The notes under the pieces are model-generated. The model worked only from the letters and a program-made list of their open reading frames with translations. It was not told the DNA's origin and made no database searches. Made by a program: the position numbers and the translations under genes. Of a stretch of 43,908 nucleotides of DNA, positions 5,904 through 13,490 are shown in pieces (position 1 is the first letter of the stretch; each line of letters begins with the position of its first letter). The DNA comes from a virus, in the IMG/VR virus record IMGVR_UViG_3300047463_000374, positions 1 to 43,908 of that record; one strand, given 5' to 3'.

Positions 5904-6985
5904 CGGATGAAACCCATGCGCGGCATCTCCACGTTCTTCTTCTCGTTGAAGATCTCGGCCAGAGTCGACTCGCGTCCCGGCGGTGATACTCCGATCTCGG
6001 ACGCCACGATCGCGGCCTCGCCGGCCGATAGAGCTCGACACTTCATGAAGTCAAAGCAGCGACCTGGGCGGGTGAGAGCCGAGTCGATGCGCTGGAAGTC
6101 CGAGAGGTTGGTTGTGAACACGATCTTCTTGTCGTGGAGAGGGATGAGACCGTCAGCCACGTTCAGGAAGCGTGAGATCATCTTGTTGGCGTCGCTCTCT
6201 CGAGACGTGAGCAGCACGTCGGCGTCCTCCACGATAAGCACTGATGGCTTGCGGTCGGTGATGAACTCGATGAACACATTGTCAGAGTTGAGGATGCGCT
6301 CGTCGTACGAGATGTGAGCTCGATAGCCCATGGTCTGGTAGCGGAAGAGGAAGTGCCTGAGCAGAGAGGTCTTGCCGGTGCCGGGCGGGCCCGCCATGAG
6401 AAGGATAGGAGAGCTCGACTTCGTGTAGCGCTGTAGATACGACTCCACGCCCCCGTCTAGCCAGGGATAGAACGAGTCTCGAGTATCGCGGCGGTCCTCG
6501 GGCATGAGGCTGATGTCCTCATACGTGCCCCCGTGAGCCCCCAAGTAGTGCCAGCGCACCGACGGAGCCTGCTCGTCTCGAAACAGGGAGTTTAGAGTGT
6601 CGACCGCCATTTGGACGTTGCCGACGACGCCGAAGAGCCTGAACTCCCACGTTCCAGCGCTCTCGGCGAAGTAGTCGAAGTGAGAGTCGCCTGGAAATTG
6701 AATCATGATCATCAGCGACTCGGTGCGCCGGTAGAACAGCTGCTTGGACATGCCGGTGTCGATGACCGTCCAGCCAGACGCGTCGGCGTTGAGCGTCGCG
6801 TCGATGCGGCTCATGACACTCTTGAGAGAGCTCTTGAGCGAGTACGAGAGCGTGGTCATGACGATGCTGGAGTTAGGCCAGCGCTTAGCCGCTGTCTGAG
6901 CGAACTCGTGCTCCAGCACCTCGCTCGGGCGCCCGAAGACGCCCGAGCCGAAGTAGTAAGGGTCATATCCCGTCGGTTTCATCAT
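5900..6985 (-). CDS. AAA+ ATPase (first of a pair)
   Basis: Predicted 361 residues from the first of two ATGs after AGTAGGAG. The N-terminal 180 residues are not recognised. The AAA+ core follows: Walker A GPPGTGKT (residues 199-206), Walker B SVLIVEDADVLL (about 248-259, with Glu-Asp in place of Asp-Glu), sensor FTTNLS, and an arginine-finger-like LTRPGR near 305. The layout recalls BCS1-type AAA proteins, which remodel or translocate folded proteins. It follows a second AAA+ gene after 5 bases, so the two may form one complex. Substrate unknown. Confidence 0.85.
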   Translation of the reverse strand: MMKPTGYDPYYFGSGVFGRPSEVLEHEFAQTAAKRWPNSSIVMTTLSYSLKSSLKSVMSRIDATLNADASGWTVIDTGMSKQLFYRRTESLMIMIQFPGDSHFDYFAESAGTWEFRLFGVVGNVQMAVDTLNSLFRDEQAPSVRWHYLGAHGGTYEDISLMPEDRRDTRDSFYPWLDGGVESYLQRYTKSSSPILLMAGPPGTGKTSLLRHFLFRYQTMGYRAHISYDERILNSDNVFIEFITDRKPSVLIVEDADVLLTSRESDANKMISRFLNVADGLIPLHDKKIVFTTNLSDFQRIDSALTRPGRCFDFMKCRALSAGEAAIVASEIGVSPPGRESTLAEIFNEKKNVEMPRMGFIR

Positions 6986-6990
6986 TACTC

Positions 6991-7848
6991 CTACTTGTTG
7001 CGAAGGCAGGTGACCCGCGCGATGCGCTGCCACTTGTCGCCGTTGGCCTTGCGAATGCGTGCCAGCTTGATGACCATGCGGAGCGAGAGCTCGCGGAGGT
7101 TGTCGGCGTTGTCGTCGATGAACTTGGTGACGTCACCGGCCTCGTGCCAGTTGAGGTCGCTCAGCAGACCCTGCTTGACCACCTGGCGAATGCGCACGAG
7201 GTAGTCCTGCTTGGTCTTCATCGTGAGGTCGACGTAGTGAGAGCGCGACAGCATCGCCTGGAGGTGAGGGGCCAGGCGAGAGCCGCGGTCGATCGCGGCG
7301 TCGAAGTCGATGTTCGTGATGAACACGATCGAGCCGTTGAAGTCGAACGAGCGCGGGATGATGTCGGCCGACTCCTCGTCGATGAGGGTGGCCTCGGAGA
7401 GCCACGAGACGCGACGGCGCTCAGTGGTGTCGGCCACGGCCTTGAGGAGGTTCAGGGCCACGTCGTCGAGGAACACCGAGTCGGCGTCGTCGAAGATGAT
7501 GACCTGGCCGGCGTTCCTGTACTGGTACAGGAGCTTGTAGAGGCCGGTGGCCTTGGCGTAGCCGCGGATGAAGGTGTGGTTCTTCTCCTCGGGGTCCCAC
7601 TCGCGCATGACGCGCTCGACCGTGAACGACTTGCCGAGACCGGCGGGGCCGGACACGATGAGGGAGCGAGAGACGCCGGTGATCACCGACTTGGTGATCT
7701 CCTCGAGAACGTCGAAGCGCTCGGAGATGCGGGCGTCTACCTCAGCATCGGTCTCAACGCGCTTGGCGATCTGCACGGCGGGGAACTGGGCCGTCTTGGC
7801 CTTGGTGTTCTTTCGGTCGTAAACGCCTTTAGGAATGATAACCTCCAT
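6991..7848 (-). CDS. AAA+ ATPase (second of a pair)
   Basis: Predicted 285 residues from MEVIIPKGVYD. A longer reading would run through the promoter at 7865-7893 and is rejected. Walker A is SGPAGLGKS (about 66-74) and Walker B QVIIFDDADSVF (about 115-126). FITNIDFDA gives a sensor I, and a helical lid follows. Paired ATPases like these recur in T4-like phages of environmental bacteria; their role is unknown. The gene is the first of its operon, and GC content is higher than around it. Confidence 0.85.
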   Translation of the reverse strand: MEVIIPKGVYDRKNTKAKTAQFPAVQIAKRVETDAEVDARISERFDVLEEITKSVITGVSRSLIVSGPAGLGKSFTVERVMREWDPEEKNHTFIRGYAKATGLYKLLYQYRNAGQVIIFDDADSVFLDDVALNLLKAVADTTERRRVSWLSEATLIDEESADIIPRSFDFNGSIVFITNIDFDAAIDRGSRLAPHLQAMLSRSHYVDLTMKTKQDYLVRIRQVVKQGLLSDLNWHEAGDVTKFIDDNADNLRELSLRMVIKLARIRKANGDKWQRIARVTCLRNK

Positions 7849-7864
7849 CAGATTTGATATTGTA

Positions 7865-7893
7865 ATAATACCCCATAATGAAGATGCTGTACA
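7865..7893 (-). promoter_or_regulatory. Early-type promoter for the AAA+ pair
   Basis: Minus strand TGTACA, 17 bases ending in GGGG, TATTAT. It gives a leader of about 16 bases before the ATG at 7848. Confidence 0.75.
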
Positions 7894-7939
7894 CAATAGA
7901 ATGCATAATTTTGTTTCAAAGATGGAAGAAATTTTGAAA

Positions 7940-7947
7940 TATAAATA
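7940..7947 (+). promoter_or_regulatory. Late promoter of homing endonuclease 2
   Basis: TATAAATA, 7 bases before the leader hairpin. Confidence 0.7.
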
Positions 7948-7954
7948 CAAGGTG

Positions 7955-8002
7955 GCCTGTCGCGGACCGTGAATCCCACAGGCTCTATAACTGGAGGAGT
8001 TA
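7955..8002 (+). promoter_or_regulatory. Structured leader of homing endonuclease 2 (copy B)
   Basis: Hairpin I pairs GCCTGT (7955-7960) with ACAGGC (7978-7983), inner GGA/TCC. Hairpin II TAACT/AGTTA has GGAGG in the loop and is identical to copy A. The spacer TCTA between hairpins is the same in all three copies. Confidence 0.75.
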
Positions 8003-8007
8003 CAGCG

Positions 8008-8535
8008 ATGTCAAATATTTATTACGTCTACGCGTATATTCGTAAGTCTGATGGAACACCTTACTATATCGGTAAGGGTAAAGAAGACAGAGCATATGCT
8101 CCGCATGGTGGAGTAAAAGTTCCAAGAGATAAATCCAAGATAGTATTTTTAGAGACCAATTTAACAGAATTGGGTGCTTTTGCTATCGAAAGACGTTTAA
8201 TTAAATGGTATGGACGAAAAGATATTGGTACCGGCATTCTTAGAAATAGAACACATGGCGGTGAAGGTTTTACTGGAAAACATAAACCAGAAAGTCGTGA
8301 AAAAACTAGACAATCTTTACTATCTAAGCGAGAACAAATAAGACAAACGACAATAAATCAATGGAAAAATGGTAAAGCCATTATAGATCAAGAAAAAATT
8401 AAAGAAAGTATGAAACAAAAATACGGTGTAGATAACATACGACACCTAAAATCTACGTGCGAACACTGTGGTAAATCTGGTCAAATGGTAGCCATGTTAA
8501 GATGGCATCATGATAATTGTAGGTCGTGCAGGTAG
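8008..8535 (+). CDS. GIY-YIG homing endonuclease 2 with C-terminal zinc finger
   Basis: Predicted 175 residues from the ATG after the leader; a longer reading would start inside hairpin I. GIY strand YYVYAYI, YIG strand YYIGKGK, then the catalytic-type helix [12 protein letters not shown] and an RNRTHGGEG segment. The C-terminus has a finger: C-x2-C, then about 12 residues, H-H-x3-C, with another Cys at the end. AT-rich and unlike its neighbours. Its stop codon lies about 5 bases from the 3' hairpin of the tmRNA, which is transcribed towards it. Confidence 0.88.
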   Translation: MSNIYYVYAYIRKSDGTPYYIGKGKEDRAYAPHGGVKVPRDKSKIVFLETNLTELGAFAIERRLIKWYGRKDIGTGILRNRTHGGEGFTGKHKPESREKTRQSLLSKREQIRQTTINQWKNGKAIIDQEKIKESMKQKYGVDNIRHLKSTCEHCGKSGQMVAMLRWHHDNCRSCR

Positions 8536-8539
8536 GTGG

Positions 8540-8990
8540 CAGTTGATTCTGTTTCTAGGTCCAACTGACAAAACCCAAGAAGACTAGGCTGCTAGAGCCA
8601 TATCCTCAATGCCATTATCATTCGCGGCATTTAACGATGCATCTATCACGGCTTCTGCTTTACCGATTCTCCACCGTCTCTTCAGCACCAGTCGATCCTG
8701 TTTCGCCCCCAGCATAGACACCTCGATGGCACATGATGACTCGCATATTGTCGCTATCATCTTTCCACGAATCGAGATCGTATACTCATCTAAGAGTACT
8801 TTTTATGCCTGTGTCTGTGGTGGAGGCGGCGGGTACTGCCCCCGCGTCCTGATTGCCTATCCACACGGCTTCATCGAATTAGGCGCCCAGTAACTTTAAA
8901 GTCCACCGGGCTGGGACTACTTCTAATACAACGGCCAGCGTTACCGCACTTCTCGCTCGAGCCTGCCGGCCGTCGGAGCGCTACCTACGA
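8540..8990 (-). ncRNA. ssrA: Circularly permuted (two-piece, alphaproteobacterial-type) tmRNA
   Basis: Minus-strand order is acceptor piece, intervening segment, coding piece. Acceptor 3' strand CGCCTCC plus A plus encoded CCA ends at 8818. A 5-bp T-type stem GCGGG/CCCGC lies just before it. The coding piece starts at 8710 with GGGGGCG, which pairs over 7 bp with CGCCTCC and gives a G3-U70 wobble, the alanine identity element. The tag frame at 8628-8584 reads AANDNGIEDMALAA then TAG. The 107-nt intervening segment (8711-8817) starts and ends with AGACAC/GTGTCT, extending the acceptor stem. CAGTTG/CAACTG at 8540-8567 forms the 3' hairpin. The left part of the acceptor piece (8870-8990) has pseudoknot-like helices such as CTACG/CGTAG; its exact end is uncertain. 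Confidence 0.9.
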
Positions 8991-9132
8991 TTACCTACAA
9001 AACGTAGCCGGCTGCAGGGGGGAATCAAGAGGGCCAGGTCGATCTGGTAGGTCCCTCAGGTTAGGTCTCTGCATACTATCGACTCGACGTCGTATTAGTC
9101 GTCTCTGTTATACCTTTCGGCGTGCTGCCATT
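8991..9132 (-). other. Region upstream of the tmRNA
   Basis: No gene is seen. The minus strand can form GAGGG/CCCTC with an inner CCAG/CTGG hairpin at about 9028-9057. It also holds CAGCCGGC, which can pair with a segment of the acceptor piece. The tmRNA precursor may start here. A TATAAC near 9107 could be a -10, but no matching -35 is clear. Confidence 0.35.
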
Positions 9133-9366
9133 TCAGTTATCCTTCGTTCCCTCTTCCTTCATGTAACGCTTGCCCTGCTTCTCGGCCTCTCTCCTATTGG
9201 TCAAGAAGTGAGACTGCCTGATCTTACCGTTCCTATGCAGCGTGAGCAGGTAGCCGGGTCTGACGACGTGCTCGCCGTTGATCAAATAATCCATGATATA
9301 AGGCTCTACTGTGTAGGTCCTTATGTCTGGTTCCCTGAGCCAATCGGGCGTCTTACTAAGAAGCAT
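9133..9366 (-). CDS. Hypothetical small protein
   Basis: Predicted 77 residues. Mixed, with a Tyr-rich segment (TYTVEPYIMDYLI), a short strand and a basic tail. Family not recognised. It lies at the end of the run of small genes downstream of the FkbM-type gene. Confidence 0.6.
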   Translation of the reverse strand: MLLSKTPDWLREPDIRTYTVEPYIMDYLINGEHVVRPGYLLTLHRNGKIRQSHFLTNRREAEKQGKRYMKEEGTKDN

Positions 9367-9399
9367 AGAGCTTACTCCTGTTTACTGTCTATTTATGCT

Positions 9400-10050
9400 C
9401 TACTTGGCCGCGAAGATTAGGTCGCCTGCCGCACGATCGACCACGCTATATCCAAAAGACTGCATGTATGGAATGCATGGATCAGCGAACTCAGCAAACA
9501 CCACTGGCTTGAAGTTCTCCAACGTGTTAACGGCTCCCTTGAGGATGTTCAGCTCATAACCCTCGGTGTCTATCATGATCAGATCGCAGTGGTCTAACGC
9601 TAGGTCATCAATTCTGATAGTAGGCACTATTGTCTCGCCGTTAGGTACTACCACTCTCACGCCGTAGTTGGTCTCCCAGTCATGAAAAGGCTCGACGGAA
9701 ACTCGCACCATCTCGTGCTTGTATCCAAGAGCAGCATTCATCTTAACTATGTTTGACTTCTGACAGTTGGCTACGAGACAGTGAAAGTTCACGGGATCTG
9801 GCTCGAACGTATATACTTTCTTGAAGATATCAGACAGCAGCCGCGGATACATTCCCATGTTACCACCAGCCTGCACCACTGTATTTCTATTTTCTTCAGG
9901 AATCATATTAAGAATCTTTGGGTAGTGCAGGTGCTCCCAGTCCATCTTAGGCCCGATCCAGGCGTGGACGTCTGTTCGCGCCCAGACCCACGGGCCAACT
10001 CCAGCGACCGTGTCTTCTCGCAGGTGAACCAGGTGCTGGTACAGCATCAC
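9400..10050 (-). CDS. FkbM-family methyltransferase
   Basis: Predicted 216 residues; start is GTG at 10050 or the ATG next to it, overlapping the upstream stop. SAM-binding motif VVQAGGNMGMYPRLL, then YTFEPDPVNF with the acidic residue that holds the ribose, and IRIDDLALDHCDLIMIDTEG, which is the FkbM (Methyltransf_21) hallmark, followed by ELNILKGA. Family members O-methylate sugars or polyketides. The target here is unknown; host surface glycans or phage glycans are possible. Confidence 0.85.
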   Translation of the reverse strand: MMLYQHLVHLREDTVAGVGPWVWARTDVHAWIGPKMDWEHLHYPKILNMIPEENRNTVVQAGGNMGMYPRLLSDIFKKVYTFEPDPVNFHCLVANCQKSNIVKMNAALGYKHEMVRVSVEPFHDWETNYGVRVVVPNGETIVPTIRIDDLALDHCDLIMIDTEGYELNILKGAVNTLENFKPVVFAEFADPCIPYMQSFGYSVVDRAAGDLIFAAK

Positions 10051-10262
10051 TTCTTTCCCTTCACGGGCGAGTTGGTCAGCTTACCGTCCAGGGCGTACTC
10101 GAGAAACTTGAGCATCACCCCGCCCAGCTCCTTGGCCTGGTCCTCAGTGAACGCGAAGGTCGCGTCGTTCTTGACCTTGGTGATGAAGCCGCCGAGAGGA
10201 CCGGTGTAGAAGTACTGGTTCTTCTTCTCGTCGACGACTCGTGCTGCCCAGAGGTCTACCAT
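10047..10262 (-). CDS. Hypothetical small protein
   Basis: Predicted 71 residues. It starts MVDLWAARVVDEKKNQYFY, then a helix and a Lys-rich end. Family not recognised. It abuts the upstream gene (stop at 10263) and overlaps the FkbM-type gene, so it is part of that operon. Confidence 0.65.
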   Translation of the reverse strand: MVDLWAARVVDEKKNQYFYTGPLGGFITKVKNDATFAFTEDQAKELGGVMLKFLEYALDGKLTNSPVKGKK

Positions 10263-10463
10263 CTACTTCTTCTCGCACCAGGCGTAGGCCTGCTCAATCT
10301 GGAGCCGGCCGTCACGATTAGCCTCTTCGTTCATGGCGTTCTGCTTCTCGTTGACCATCCTGGCGATCAGCCGGCACTCCTCGATCGAGTCGAGCTCGAA
10401 ACCGTTTACCTCCCAGCCGCCGGGCTGGACGTTCAGAAACAACACTACCAAGAGCCACTTCAT
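10263..10463 (-). CDS. Small protein with N-terminal hydrophobic segment
   Basis: Predicted 66 residues. MKWLLVVLFLNVQPGG is a short hydrophobic start that may be a signal peptide or anchor. The rest is helical with two cysteines (EECRL and AWCEKK) that could form a disulfide if exported. Possibly periplasmic or envelope-associated. Family not recognised. Confidence 0.6.
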   Translation of the reverse strand: MKWLLVVLFLNVQPGGWEVNGFELDSIEECRLIARMVNEKQNAMNEEANRDGRLQIEQAYAWCEKK

Positions 10464-10472
10464 CTTCTTCTC

Positions 10473-10703
10473 CTACTTAAGGCATTTAATAGATATCCAG
10501 GTGCCGGCAAAGGCGCCGAATGCAGCCGGAATCAGCAGCCATGGATCAGCCACGTACGACGTCGTGACAAAACCAGAGACCAGGATCAGAACAGCGGCCC
10601 AGTTTGACGCTGAGAACGCTTTTCGATCGGCCGTGTCCTTGACGTACTGCGTGTAACAGATGTCAAGAGCTGTCATTCCCAGAAATACTAAGATATATAT
10701 CAT
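10473..10703 (-). CDS. Small membrane protein
   Basis: Predicted 76 residues with three hydrophobic segments: the N-terminus (YILVFLGMTALDICY), WAAVLILVSGFVTT, and LLIPAAFGAFAGTWIS. A similar three-helix protein is common in phages, role unknown. Its start overlaps the upstream stop. Confidence 0.75.
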   Translation of the reverse strand: MIYILVFLGMTALDICYTQYVKDTADRKAFSASNWAAVLILVSGFVTTSYVADPWLLIPAAFGAFAGTWISIKCLK

Positions 10704-10921
10704 CTTTCTCTCTCTTTCGCAGTTAGAGCTTTATTCTTTACGTACGGGCCAAGAAGATACTTGATCTGGTTGGTGAGATCTGCGATGTCGCCGTCGAGAA
10801 ACTCTTTGATAAGGCTTTTCTCTACGTCAGTAAATTCTGGCCCAGGAACGGTTCGGCGCGCTTCTTTAAGTTGCTGGAGCTGGATGTAGTACTTACTGAT
10901 GTGTGAAAGACTGACAGTCAT
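10700..10921 (-). CDS. Hypothetical small helical protein
   Basis: Predicted 73 residues, helical, Lys/Glu-rich. Segments TDVEKSLIKEFLDGD and DLTNQIKYLLGPYV suggest a small helical bundle. Family not recognised. It is the first gene after the hairpin at 10944-10965. Confidence 0.65.
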   Translation of the reverse strand: MTVSLSHISKYYIQLQQLKEARRTVPGPEFTDVEKSLIKEFLDGDIADLTNQIKYLLGPYVKNKALTAKERER

Positions 10922-10943
10922 GATAAAGATATCTACAAATAGT

Positions 10944-10965
10944 GGAGAGGACCGAAGCCCTCTCC
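10944..10965 (-). terminator. Strong hairpin with UUCG tetraloop
   Basis: The minus strand reads GGAGAGGGC, TTCG, GTCCTCTCC: a 9-bp stem (one G-U) closed by a stable cUUCGg loop. Only a short T-rich tail follows, so it may be a terminator or an mRNA-stabilising element. Confidence 0.7.
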
Positions 10966-10972
10966 AGTAGTC

Positions 10973-11194
10973 TTACTTTTCCTCTACGAAGTTCTTTAGG
11001 CTCGCGGCCAAGAACGTGATTTCTTGGTCCAAGGGAAACGCCGGACGAGGCACGGGCTGCTCGACGATGTTGCCGTCGCGGTCTCGCTTGAGCGATATTT
11101 CCCAGTAATTGATGTCCGAATGATACTTCTGCAAGAGGCGATCCTGCGCCATCAGCAGCAGATCGTAGCGAAGCTCAAATGGTGTCTTACTCAT
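10973..11194 (-). CDS. Conserved phage protein of unknown function
   Basis: Predicted 73 residues from the ATG at 11194, preceded by AGGAG. MSKTPFELRYDLLLMAQD recalls a small family in large myoviruses. The rest includes a charged helix and a Pro-rich link. Role unknown. Confidence 0.7.
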   Translation of the reverse strand: MSKTPFELRYDLLLMAQDRLLQKYHSDINYWEISLKRDRDGNIVEQPVPRPAFPLDQEITFLAASLKNFVEEK

Positions 11195-11252
11195 ATTATT
11201 TCTCCTGTGTCGTGTGTGTCGAGTCATCATTGACTCCTTCTATATATACCAC

Positions 11253-11591
11253 TCAGGAGGCGTTCTTCTTTCCTGCATTACGAATGACGTCGGGATCATC
11301 TCCAACATACTGGACCGCACCCTTGTTGAAGAGAGGGGCGATACGCTTCGACTTGGCTACGATGGCCTCGATCGTCTCGGGCTTCTCCTCGCCCTTACGA
11401 ATCTTCTCCCAGATAGAGTTGACGCCGGCGGTGTAGGTCATGGACTGACGCGGGGCCGGCAACGGCTTGGCGTCCCATGGCTCGAGCGGCTTTGGCTTGC
11501 CGCGTCGAGCCTTGATCTGAGACGGGAGAAGTCCACGCTTCTCCAGCCACCTGTCGTGTTCCGCTCTAGCTCTGGCCAATCGCTTGTTCAT
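11253..11591 (-). CDS. Conserved phage protein, probably leaderless
   Basis: Predicted 112 residues, very basic at the N-terminus (MNKRLARARAEHDRWLEKRG) with a Pro/Lys-rich middle. The family recalls hypothetical proteins in several phage types. The ATG lies exactly 6 bases after the -10 of the promoter at 11598-11626 and has no ribosome site, so the mRNA would start at the A of ATG. Confidence 0.75.
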   Translation of the reverse strand: MNKRLARARAEHDRWLEKRGLLPSQIKARRGKPKPLEPWDAKPLPAPRQSMTYTAGVNSIWEKIRKGEEKPETIEAIVAKSKRIAPLFNKGAVQYVGDDPDVIRNAGKKNAS

Positions 11592-11597
11592 ATAGCC

Positions 11598-11626
11598 ATT
11601 ATATACAGAGTCTAGGGATAAGTAAA
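11598..11626 (-). promoter_or_regulatory. Early-type promoter giving a leaderless mRNA
   Basis: Minus strand TTTACT, 17 bases, TATAAT, 6 bases, then ATG of the 112-aa gene. Confidence 0.75.
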
Positions 11627-11634
11627 CTGCTAAG

Positions 11635-12504
11635 TTACTTAGCAGTCGGCGATACGTTTACGAACGGAAGACTCGCGCCGGGAACCATGGTCATTGGCAG
11701 GTGACCGTCCCACTTCTCGGCTGTGATCTTAGAGACTAGCGCTGGGTTCTTGGCCAGGGCGTCACCGACTCGCTGCACGGCCTCGGCCTCGGCGATCGAC
11801 GTCAGGCGCTTGGACTCGGCCTGGCCTCGAGCGTGCTCGATGTCGGCGTCTGCCTTGGCCTTGGCGTCGATCACGGTCTGCTCTGCCGCAATCTTCTGAC
11901 GAGCTAGGTCCTGCTCAGCCTTGGTCACTAGAGCGCGGGACTGAACTGCTGCCTCGACCGCCTTCTCGTACTCCTTTGAGAAGTCGATGTTCTCTAGCTG
12001 CACGGACTCGATGATGATACCTCGCTTGAGCAGCTGCTCAGCCGAGTGAATCGTCACCTGCGCGGCAAGCTTCTCACGTGACACGATGATTCGCGCCGCG
12101 TCGTTTGAGTTGATCACTGACTTATAGTAGGTCGGCACGACCGGTGAGATCAGGTTGACCCAGTAGTTCGCGCCGGCAGTGCTCATGATATCGACTACCT
12201 TACCTGGATCCAGATGCCAGATCACCGTAATCTTAGAGTTAGACGTCTGCTGGTCCGAGGTATAGGCGCTGACGTTTTCATATGTCAGTCGCATTGTCTT
12301 CATGTTGACGTGCTCAACGCTCTCGATGATCGGCACCTTGAAGTGCAGGCCAGGATCTGCAGTACCGACGATGCCGCCGTTTCGATAGATCACACCCATC
12401 TCGCCTTGGCTTACGGTATACCACGAGCCAAACATGACGGTTAGACCCAAAAGCATGGCTAGCGCTGTGGTTCCAATCAACAGAAATGATTTAATAGGAT
12501 TCAT
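11635..12504 (-). CDS. SPFH (band 7/prohibitin) membrane protein
   Basis: Predicted 289 residues from MNPIKSF at 12504, after GAGGAAG. One N-terminal membrane helix (about 6-28) is followed by the SPFH domain, with QGEMGVIYRNGG and DPGLHFKVP typical of HflC/prohibitin proteins. A long Ala/Glu/Lys coiled coil (ARQKIAAEQTVIDAKAKAD) follows. Such proteins form large cages that hold membrane proteases or rafts. A phage copy could sequester host FtsH-type protease or shape the membrane. A small single-helix gene lies just upstream and may be a partner. Confidence 0.88.
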   Translation of the reverse strand: MNPIKSFLLIGTTALAMLLGLTVMFGSWYTVSQGEMGVIYRNGGIVGTADPGLHFKVPIIESVEHVNMKTMRLTYENVSAYTSDQQTSNSKITVIWHLDPGKVVDIMSTAGANYWVNLISPVVPTYYKSVINSNDAARIIVSREKLAAQVTIHSAEQLLKRGIIIESVQLENIDFSKEYEKAVEAAVQSRALVTKAEQDLARQKIAAEQTVIDAKAKADADIEHARGQAESKRLTSIAEAEAVQRVGDALAKNPALVSKITAEKWDGHLPMTMVPGASLPFVNVSPTAK

Positions 12505-12526
12505 GACTTTCACTTCCTCTTTATAT

Positions 12527-12673
12527 CTACTTTGCGTTTGGTTTCGACTTGCTGCTCTTGGCATTGTCTTCTCCTGACTTGCGCCATACAACGTGCGAGG
12601 CCACGTGCCTCACACCCATTATCACCAGGCAGACGATAACTACCGCGCCGATGATCTCTGCTACAACCTGCAT
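12527..12673 (-). CDS. Single-pass membrane microprotein
   Basis: Predicted 48 residues, ATG at 12673 with GGAGAGAG before it and TAG at 12527-12529. MQVVAEIIGAVVIVCLVIM is a hydrophobic N-terminal helix; the tail is basic (Ser/Lys-rich). It ends 22 bases before the SPFH gene. Genes for SPFH proteins are often next to small membrane partners, so a complex is plausible, though no NfeD-like sequence is seen. Confidence 0.7.
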   Translation of the reverse strand: MQVVAEIIGAVVIVCLVIMGVRHVASHVVWRKSGEDNAKSSKSKPNAK

Positions 12674-12685
12674 TTTCTCTCTCCT

Positions 12686-13114
12686 CTAATCGTGCTCATA
12701 TTCCTCGACGTCGATCCCCTTCGGAGTGATCGTGATCTGGACGTGATCGCCAAACATCTCGAGAAGGATGTCAGAGCTCGAGCCGAGAATTTTATCCAGA
12801 GCTCTAATTTCTGGATACTTCTTACCGAGAGAGTAGGTGCTCTCCCACTCGTAGATACTTTCGTCAGCCGTCTCGGGATCATTACACACGTACATGTCGT
12901 TGTACCGGAAGACGCAGGGATCTCCGTCGTTGAAGTACGGGGTGTACTGAGTCCAGCCAAACTTGATGATGTCTGGATACTTCTCAAAGATGTCCTTGCA
13001 GATCACCTTGAACTTCTTCTTGAACTCCTCGCTGAGCTCCTCGCGCATCTTCTTGAGCTTCTGGTCAAACTCGTTGATGGCGGACCTCAGGTCCATAATA
13101 GCTTCTTTAGACAT
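12686..13114 (-). CDS. Conserved phage protein of unknown function
   Basis: Predicted 142 residues from the ATG at 13114, after GAGGAG. N-terminal helix rich in Lys/Glu, then KFGWTQYTPYFNDGDPCVFR, a segment I recall from many phage proteins. The rest is mixed, with an acidic end. Possibly a small enzyme or regulator; role unknown. Confidence 0.75.
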   Translation of the reverse strand: MSKEAIMDLRSAINEFDQKLKKMREELSEEFKKKFKVICKDIFEKYPDIIKFGWTQYTPYFNDGDPCVFRYNDMYVCNDPETADESIYEWESTYSLGKKYPEIRALDKILGSSSDILLEMFGDHVQITITPKGIDVEEYEHD

Positions 13115-13124
13115 AATATCTCCT

Positions 13125-13490
13125 CTAGTCAACGTCAAAATCGATGTGCTTTACTCTGATAATCTTGCGATGACTCGCACTGGTCATCCAATCTTCGATC
13201 GGTAGATTACGCAGCCACCTCTCCATCGTTGGGATGGTACCTAGATCCTCAACGACGTGCTCCTCTCCGAGGTCTCGTACACACACGTTCCGGCCGTCGC
13301 TGTTAGTGATGTACTCGCCAAATACTCTCTCGAGAAGAAAGATCCCAAAGCTGGAGTGTAGGATTGCTCTATGCCTAACATCGGCCAAGCACTGCTTAGA
13401 GCTGTCGAAGAAGTTGTGGATAGGAAGGTAGTCTTCGACCTTCCCACCATATCTCTTGACCGATGCGTTCGCGTGATACAGCGGCTTCAC
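13125..13490 (-). CDS. DUF6915-like phage protein
   Basis: Predicted 121 residues. YGGKVEDYLPIHNFFDSSK, RHRAILHSSFGIFLLERVFG, NSDGR and EEHVVEDLGTIPTMERWL match the pattern of a family common in phages and some bacteria (DUF6915, from memory). It keeps His and Asp/Glu residues in a helical core that could bind metal. Function unknown. The start overlaps the upstream gene (ATGA). Confidence 0.75.
   Translation of the reverse strand: MKPLYHANASVKRYGGKVEDYLPIHNFFDSSKQCLADVRHRAILHSSFGIFLLERVFGEYITNSDGRNVCVRDLGEEHVVEDLGTIPTMERWLRNLPIEDWMTSASHRKIIRVKHIDFDVD

Noticed and set aside
5904-6041. Long N-terminal extension of the small gene at 5739
   Set aside because: It lies wholly inside the AAA+ gene in another frame and has an Arg-rich shadow composition; the GTG overlap is the better start.
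7144-7857. Long plus-strand ORF across the second AAA+ gene
   Set aside because: It is a high-GC shadow; the minus strand has clear Walker motifs.
7849-7950. N-terminal extension of the second AAA+ gene
   Set aside because: It would include the promoter at 7865-7893 and has no relation to the family.
8609-8893. Plus-strand ORF of 94 codons downstream of endonuclease 2
   Set aside because: It is antisense to the tmRNA, whose structure and tag frame explain the sequence better.
8991-9120. A second tRNA upstream of the tmRNA
   Set aside because: No cloverleaf with an anticodon arm and T loop can be drawn; only hairpins.
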